From positions 8,866,001 to 8,930,000 of the forward strand of contig NZ_CP118527.1 of the NCBI RefSeq assembly GCF_028885415.1: a DNA stretch of 64,000 nucleotides, in the 5' to 3' direction. The translations under genes and the position numbers were made by a program. The notes under the pieces are model-generated. The model saw only the letters and a program-made list of their open reading frames with translations, was not told the origin of the DNA and did no database searches. The stretch comes from Streptomyces coeruleorubidus (GTDB taxonomy: Bacteria > Actinomycetota > Actinomycetes > Streptomycetales > Streptomycetaceae). This document shows positions 59,604 to 64,000 of this stretch, piece by piece (within the stretch, counting starts at the first letter, position 1; every line of letters begins with the position of its first letter).

Positions 59604-60839
59604 ATGTCGTACGACCCGACGGCCGCCGACACCACCGCCGCCACTGCCGAAGAGCCGCCCACCCTGCCCACCGACCGGCACACCGGCTGCCCCTTCGACC
59701 CGCCCGCCGAACTCACCGCGCTGAGCGACCAGCCGCTGCGCCGCATGCGCTACGCCGACGGACACCTCGGCTGGCTGGCCACCGGACACGCCGCGGCCCG
59801 CGCGATCCTGGCCGACCCGCGCTTCAGCTCACGCTACGAACTCATGCACCTGCCGGTACCGATCGCAGGGATGTCACAGGAACTGCCGCCGGCGCCGGTC
59901 GGCGACCTCACCGGCCTCGATGCCCCCGAACACACCCGCTACCGGCGCCTGCTCACCGGCAAGTTCACCGTCCGACGCATGCGTCAACTCACCGAGCGCG
60001 TCGAGGGGTTAACCACCGAGTGCCTGGACGCCATGGAGCAGGCCGGGCCCACGGCCGACCTGGTCGAGGCGTTCGCACAGCCCGTGCCCGCGCTCATGAT
60101 CTGCGAGCTGCTCGGCGTGCCGTACGCCGACCGTGAGCGCTTCCAGAGCCAGGTGGCGACCGTCTTCGACCAGACGGCGGAGGCGGAGGCGAAGGGCGAG
60201 GCCTATACGGCGCTGCTCCAGTACCTGAACGAACTGGTCCTCGCCAAGCGCGCCGAGCCCACCGACGACCTGCTCAGCGATCTGACCACCTCCGACCTCA
60301 CCGACGAGGAACTGGCCGGAATCGGCGGACTGCTGCTCGCCGCCGGGCTCGACACCACCGCGAACATGCTCGGCCTCGGCACCTTCGCCCTGCTGAGCAA
60401 CCCCGACCAGCTTCAGACTCTGCGCGCTGACCCGGGCCTCGCCGAGCAGACCGTGGAGGAACTGCTGCGCTACCTCAGCGTGGCCGACCCGATTCCGCGG
60501 GCAGCGCTCGAGGACGTCGAGGTGGCGGGCCAACTCGTCAGGGCGGGCGAGACGGTGACCGTTTCCGTGCAGGCCGCCAACCGCGACCCGCACCGGTTCC
60601 CCGACCCCGACCGGCTCGACATCCACCGAAAGGCCACCGGACACCTGGCCTTCGGCCACGGCGCCCACCAGTGCCTGGGCCAGCAGCTCGCCCGCGTCGA
60701 GATGACCGTCGCGTTCCCGGCGCTCTTCGCCCGCTTCCCCACCCTGCGCCTCGCGGTGCCGCCGCAGGAGGTGCCGCTGCGCGAGCGCTCCAACATCTAC
60801 GGTGTGATCAGCCTGCCCGTCACCTGGGACGAGGAGTAG
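59604..60839 (+). CDS. Cytochrome P450 (CYP105/107-like group)
   Basis: A 411-residue P450: [21 protein letters not shown]-helix [12 protein letters not shown], ExxR in EELLRYLSV, and the heme loop [17 protein letters not shown] with Cys near residue 357. It has the compact length of Streptomyces secondary-metabolism or xenobiotic P450s. It lies 66 bp after the exporter and 4 bp before its ferredoxin, all on one strand, so detoxify-and-export of one compound is a natural reading. Confidence 0.92.
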   Translation: MSYDPTAADTTAATAEEPPTLPTDRHTGCPFDPPAELTALSDQPLRRMRYADGHLGWLATGHAAARAILADPRFSSRYELMHLPVPIAGMSQELPPAPVGDLTGLDAPEHTRYRRLLTGKFTVRRMRQLTERVEGLTTECLDAMEQAGPTADLVEAFAQPVPALMICELLGVPYADRERFQSQVATVFDQTAEAEAKGEAYTALLQYLNELVLAKRAEPTDDLLSDLTTSDLTDEELAGIGGLLLAAGLDTTANMLGLGTFALLSNPDQLQTLRADPGLAEQTVEELLRYLSVADPIPRAALEDVEVAGQLVRAGETVTVSVQAANRDPHRFPDPDRLDIHRKATGHLAFGHGAHQCLGQQLARVEMTVAFPALFARFPTLRLAVPPQEVPLRERSNIYGVISLPVTWDEE

Positions 60840-60843
60840 CCGC

Positions 60844-61077
60844 ATGAGCGACCCACGACAGCCGCTGCGTCTCAGCGCCGACCGTGACCGCTGCGCGGGC
60901 GCCGGCATGTGCGCCCTGACGGCTCCCGAGGTCTTCGACCAGGACGACGAGGAAGGCCTGGTGGTGCTCCTGCACCCCGTGCCGGCACCCGAGCACCAGG
61001 CCGCCGCCCGGATGGCCGTCGGCCTCTGCCCCGCCGGAGCCATCGCCCTGGACTCCCCGGATTCCACGGCCCCGTAG
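60844..61077 (+). CDS. 3Fe-4S ferredoxin (partner of the preceding P450)
   Basis: A 77-residue ferredoxin with Cys17, Cys23 and Cys62 (C-AGAGM-C ... CPAG). The middle ligand position of a 4Fe-4S site is Ala, so a 3Fe-4S cluster is expected. It starts four bases after the P450 stop. No reductase gene is present here; a shared reductase from elsewhere (even the one at 37702-38898) could serve. Confidence 0.92.
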   Translation: MSDPRQPLRLSADRDRCAGAGMCALTAPEVFDQDDEEGLVVLLHPVPAPEHQAAARMAVGLCPAGAIALDSPDSTAP

Positions 61078-61098
61078 CGACCGTGGCCGATCAGCGAG

Positions 61099-61980
61099 TC
61101 ACGCCGCCCGCACCGCCGCCCGCCGCGATCCCCACCGCCGGGTCCGGTACCTCCCGGTCACCCGGCACACCGCGTAGATGCCGAACGAGATCGTCGTGAC
61201 GTAGGGGCTGATGGGAATGCTGCTGCCCAGCGCGAGCAGGATGCCGCCCTCGATCGAGGCCACGGCGAACAGCACGCTCAGCACGGGCAGCAGCACCGGC
61301 GACGCGGTGACGCGGGCGGCGGCCGCGGCCGGGGTGACGACCAGCGTGAGCACCAGCAGCGCGCCGACGACCTGCACCGACAGCGCGACCGCCAGGCCGA
61401 GGACCAGCATGAACGCGAAGGACAGCGCACGCACCGGCACCCCGCGTGCCTGCGCCACGTCCGGGTCCGTGCTGGCGAAGGCGAGCGGACGCCACATGAC
61501 CGCCAGGGCGATCAGGACCAGTACGGACGTGCCGAGCAGCCACGACATCTGCGGGGTGTCCACGGCGACGATCTGACCGGTGAGCAGCCCGAACTTGTTG
61601 GCCGCCCGGCCCTTGTAGAGGGCGAGGAAGAGCACGCCGAGACCCAGCCCGAACGGCATGATGATGCCGATCACCGAGTTGCGGTCCCGGGCCCGGGTCC
61701 CCAGCACCCCGATGGCGCCGGCCGCGAGGAGCGAACCGGCGATCGAACCCGCCACGATGTTCGCGTCCAGCAGCAGGGCGGCCGACGCGCCCGCGAAGGA
61801 CAGTTCGCTGATGCCGTGCACCGCGAACGGCAGGTCCCGCATCAGGACGAAGACCCCGGCCAGCCCGCCCACGAGACCGAGGGCCACGCCGGCGATGAGG
61901 GAGTTGCGGACCAGGGTCAACAGCTCGCCGTAGTCGGTGAAGTCGAAGATCTGCTGCCAGATCCCGTCGGCGAGCGTCAT
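61099..61980 (-). CDS. znuB: Zinc/manganese ABC importer permease (ZnuB-like)
   Basis: A 293-residue family-3 permease with about eight helices: FVLMRDLPFAVHGISELSFA near the start, AALLLDANIVAGSIAGSL, NSVIGIIMPFGLGLGVLFLA, and LLVLTLVVTPAAAAARV near residue 225. ATG 61980 overlaps the ATPase stop. It forms the channel for the metal delivered by the lipoprotein of 62822-63742. Confidence 0.9.
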   Translation of the reverse strand: MTLADGIWQQIFDFTDYGELLTLVRNSLIAGVALGLVGGLAGVFVLMRDLPFAVHGISELSFAGASAALLLDANIVAGSIAGSLLAAGAIGVLGTRARDRNSVIGIIMPFGLGLGVLFLALYKGRAANKFGLLTGQIVAVDTPQMSWLLGTSVLVLIALAVMWRPLAFASTDPDVAQARGVPVRALSFAFMLVLGLAVALSVQVVGALLVLTLVVTPAAAAARVTASPVLLPVLSVLFAVASIEGGILLALGSSIPISPYVTTISFGIYAVCRVTGRYRTRRWGSRRAAVRAA

Positions 61981-62825
61981 GCGCGCACTCCGTCCGTCTC
62001 GTGAACCTGCCCGGGATGGTGCGGCGGCCCGGCCGGCTCGTCGGGGGCCCCGGCGACGACGACCCGGCCCCGTACGCGCACCACGTCGACCTGCGTGCCG
62101 TAGAGCCGGGACAGCGACTCGGAGGTCAGCACCTCGTCCGGGGTGCCGACGCGGTGGCCGCCGGGGGCCAGGTAGAGCACCCGGTCGACCAGCCCCAGCA
62201 CCGGGTTGATCTCGTGGGTCACGAAGACCACGGCCGTGCCGTGGGAGCGGCGCCGGGCGTCGATCAGCTCGGTGACGGCCCGCTGGTGGTTCAGGTCGAG
62301 GGACAGCAGCGGCTCGTCGCACAGCAGGATGCGCGGGTCGGTCGCCAGGGCCTGCCCGATGCGCACGCGCTGCCGTTCGCCGCCGGACAGCATGCCGAGC
62401 GGGACGTCGGCGTAGGCCGCGGCCCCGACCGACTCGAGGATCTCGTCCACCCGGCGGTGGACCGCGCCGCTGCGCAGGCGCGGCCCGAAGCGGTGCCCGT
62501 CGATGCCGAACCGCACGAGGTCCCGGGCGCGCAGCAGGGCCTGCGCGGACAGTGCCGCCTGCTGCGGGACGTAGCCGATGTGCCGGGCGGCCTCTCGAGC
62601 GGACCGGCCGAGGACGGTCAGCGTCCCGGCGGACAGCGGCCGACGGCCCAGCAGCGCCCGTACGAAACTGGTCTTGCCCGCTCCGTTCGGCCCCAGCACG
62701 GCCAGGAACTCCCCGGCCCGTACGTCGAGGTCGAGGCCGCTCCACACCGTGCGGTCGCCGTAGGACAGGGCCGCGCCGCGCAGACTGACGACAGGAGCGC
62801 CGTCCTGCCGGACCGCCGGGGTCAC
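61977..62825 (-). CDS. znuC: Zinc/manganese ABC importer ATPase (ZnuC-like)
   Basis: A 282-residue ATPase: AVLGPNGAGKTSFVRALLG, MLSGGERQRVRIGQALA, ILLCDEPLLSLDLNHQ, VVFVTHEINPVLG. The C-terminus has a His/Pro-rich tail (PPHHPGQVHETD), maybe a metal sensor or simply variable. GTG 62825 overlaps the binding-protein stop (GTGA), so the three genes form a tight operon. Confidence 0.92.
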   Translation of the reverse strand: MTPAVRQDGAPVVSLRGAALSYGDRTVWSGLDLDVRAGEFLAVLGPNGAGKTSFVRALLGRRPLSAGTLTVLGRSAREAARHIGYVPQQAALSAQALLRARDLVRFGIDGHRFGPRLRSGAVHRRVDEILESVGAAAYADVPLGMLSGGERQRVRIGQALATDPRILLCDEPLLSLDLNHQRAVTELIDARRRSHGTAVVFVTHEINPVLGLVDRVLYLAPGGHRVGTPDEVLTSESLSRLYGTQVDVVRVRGRVVVAGAPDEPAGPPHHPGQVHETDGVRA

Positions 62826-63742
62826 TGGGCCAGCGCGCTCGCGAGCGCGTCGACGTTGGCGGTCATCCAGCCGAGGTAGTCCTTGCCCTTCGGCAGGGTC
62901 TCGGTGACGGGCACGACGGGGATGCCGGCCGTCTTGGCCGCCGCCTCGGTCTTCTCGGTCTGCGGGCCGGAGGTCTGCTCGTTGTAGACGAGTGCCTTGA
63001 CCTTCCTGCCGCTGAACAGGGCCAGATTCTGCTGCAGGATCCGGGGCGAGACGTCGTCGCCCTCCTCGATCGCCTCGCTGAACGCCGCGGGCGTCTTGTT
63101 CACCAGGCCGCTCGCCTCGGTCATGTACAGCGGCACGGGCTCGGTGATCGCCACCGCCTCACCGCCGTGCTCCTTCTTGATCCGTGCCTCCTTCGCCTCC
63201 AGGGGCGCGAGCCGGGCCTTGAAGGCGGTGGCGTTCTTCCCGAAGGCTGCCGCGTCGGCCGGGTCGGCCTTGGCGAGGGCCGCGGATATGCGGTCGGCGA
63301 CGCGGGCGACGGTGGGGAAGTCGTACCAGACGTGCTCGTTCAGCTCGCCGCCCTTCGGCGCGGTTCTGCCGGACACCCGCACCGCGTTGATCACCTGGGC
63401 GGAGTCGTTGTGGCCGCTCTTCAGCATGCGGTCGACGAAGTCGTCGTAGCCGCCGCCGTTCTCGACGACGACCTTCGCCTTGGACAGGGCCAGCTGGTTC
63501 TGGGTGTCGGCCTCGTAGGAGTGCGGGTCCTGGTCGGGGTCGCTGATGACCGAGGTGACGTCGACCTTGTCGGCGCCGATGCTGCGCACGATGTCGCCGT
63601 AGACGTTCGTGGAGGCGACCACGGGCACCTTGGCCGAGGCGCTCTTGGCGTCGGCGGAGTCCGACGAGCTGCCGCAGCCCGCGAGAAGGGCCAGTGACGC
63701 GCTGGTCAGCAGCGCCAGGCGGCGGGACGTGGACAGGGGCAT
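62822..63742 (-). CDS. znuA: Zinc/manganese-binding lipoprotein (ZnuA-like, SBP family 9)
   Basis: A 306-residue lipoprotein (lipobox LLAGC, Cys ~23). Metal ligands of the family are visible: the His in DPDQDPHSYEADT, the His in LNEHVWYDFP, a later His-Glu region (KKEHGGEAVAITEPVPLYM), and the acidic end in YNEQTSGPQTEK. It lacks the long His-rich loop of ZnuA from enteric bacteria. It captures zinc (or Mn) outside the membrane for the permease/ATPase pair downstream. Two Zur-box-like sequences precede it. Confidence 0.9.
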   Translation of the reverse strand: MPLSTSRRLALLTSASLALLAGCGSSSDSADAKSASAKVPVVASTNVYGDIVRSIGADKVDVTSVISDPDQDPHSYEADTQNQLALSKAKVVVENGGGYDDFVDRMLKSGHNDSAQVINAVRVSGRTAPKGGELNEHVWYDFPTVARVADRISAALAKADPADAAAFGKNATAFKARLAPLEAKEARIKKEHGGEAVAITEPVPLYMTEASGLVNKTPAAFSEAIEEGDDVSPRILQQNLALFSGRKVKALVYNEQTSGPQTEKTEAAAKTAGIPVVPVTETLPKGKDYLGWMTANVDALASALAQ

Positions 63743-63795
63743 GGCTCCTCCATGACGGATGTGCAGAGGGGGTGTCCGGCATGCGCCACGCTAGA

Positions 63796-63850
63796 TGGCA
63801 ATGAATGTCAAGAGCGGGTTCTGGCCGAAGTCATGTGAAAACCATTGCCT
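63796..63850. promoter_or_regulatory. Two Zur-box-like sites
   Basis: TGGCAATGAATGTCA (63796-63810) and TGAAAACCATTGCCT (63836-63850) each resemble the Streptomyces Zur palindrome TGAAAATGATTTTCA, the first at about 12 of 15 positions. They lie between the znuABC-like operon and the divergent regulator gene. Zinc-bound Zur would repress import. Confidence 0.55.
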
Positions 63851-63867
63851 GTTGTTGACGGAGGGAT

Positions 63868-63882
63868 TGGACTGTCAGTCCA
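63868..63882. promoter_or_regulatory. 15-bp perfect palindrome before the YheO-like gene
   Basis: TGGACTGTCAGTCCA, with 7-bp arms around a central T, lies 25 bp before the start at 63908 and just after a TTGACG hexamer (63855-63860). It is a likely operator, perhaps autoregulatory. Confidence 0.55.
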
Positions 63883-63907
63883 GAGCATGGACGTGTAGTC
63901 TAATGGC

Positions 63908-64000
63908 ATGCGAGACACTCTGGCCGCGGAACGAGAGGCGATCCTCGCCGCGCTGACGCCGGTCGTCGAAGGGATCGCCGCGACCTTCGGGCCGGTCTGC
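63908..64000 (+). CDS. Start of a YheO-like PAS/HTH transcriptional regulator, cut by window edge
   Basis: From ATG 63908 the frame is open to the edge: MRDTLAAEREAILAALTPVV followed by EGIAATFGPVC (31 residues). The pattern of a short helix then GPVC, which in relatives continues into VVLHD, is that of the N-terminal PAS-like (PAS_6) part of YheO/DhhR-type regulators. Too little is present for certainty. It is divergent from the zinc importer. Confidence 0.5.
   Translation, partial: MRDTLAAEREAILAALTPVVEGIAATFGPVC

Overview
This is high-GC actinomycete DNA, almost certainly from a Streptomyces chromosome. The signs are strongly third-position GC-biased codons, GTG starts, many ATGA/GTGA stop-start overlaps inside operons, twin-arginine and lipobox export signals, ferredoxin-P450 pairs, an F420/LLM-type oxidoreductase and an iron box of the DmdR/IdeR type. 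I see no rRNA, tRNA, CRISPR array, transposase or phage module. The window reads as an accessory, catabolism-rich chromosomal region built from small independent operons.

Layout. 1-3.8 kb: a carbohydrate/polyol ABC importer (lipoprotein plus two permeases) followed by a zinc alcohol dehydrogenase cut by the left edge. 3.95-4.87 kb: a scar of degraded genes, with an oleC-like 3' end and oleD-like 5' end on the minus strand abutting the 3' end of a polyketide synthase on the plus strand. 4.9-11.7 kb: an ABC exporter, two small orphan proteins, an orphan amidinotransferase, and a divergent TetR/flavin monooxygenase pair with two operators. 11.7-14.6 kb: cbiMNQO cobalt importer behind a cobalamin riboswitch. 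14.7-20.1 kb: Ser/Thr kinase, MFS transporter, a one-piece (DppB-DppC fused) peptide-type permease and an acetyltransferase. 20.1-24.2 kb: single genes, including a frameshifted alpha-carbonic anhydrase. 24.3-26.6 kb: a putative metal island (CsoR-like operator, DUF4396 protein, Met/His-rich membrane protein, ECF sigma factor).

26.6-33.6 kb holds an NRPS-independent siderophore locus: ATP-grasp ligase, two IucA/IucC synthetases and a PLP decarboxylase in one translationally coupled operon, divergent from a FhuF-like 2Fe-2S reductase, with an iron box between them. It has no N-hydroxylase, which argues for a carboxylate-type rather than hydroxamate chelator.

34.5-50.3 kb is the most striking part. 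A glutamine-synthetase-like ligase and a P450 are divergent from a 3Fe-4S ferredoxin, a ferredoxin reductase, an acetoacetate-decarboxylase-like protein, a semialdehyde dehydrogenase, a homoprotocatechuate-type extradiol dioxygenase, an FAA hydrolase and a TetR regulator. An amino acid/amine permease, a PuuC-like aldehyde dehydrogenase, a PuuD-like gamma-glutamyl hydrolase, a MarR regulator, an LLM oxidoreductase and a LuxR regulator follow. A 14-bp inverted repeat, GTTTG-N4-CAAAC and close variants, occurs at the promoters of nearly all these units, suggesting one regulon. The gene set looks like a gamma-glutamylation route for an amine in which a P450 replaces the amine oxidase, joined to a meta-cleavage route.

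50.4-56.0 kb: an RbsABC-like importer with a YtcJ-type amidohydrolase. 56.1-61.1 kb: an RHH/HicB-like regulator behind a cluster of GGCGCC boxes, then a DUF4097 protein, a DrrAB-type exporter, a P450 and a ferredoxin. 61.1-63.9 kb: a ZnuABC-type zinc importer with Zur-box-like sites, and the beginning of a YheO-like regulator cut by the right edge.
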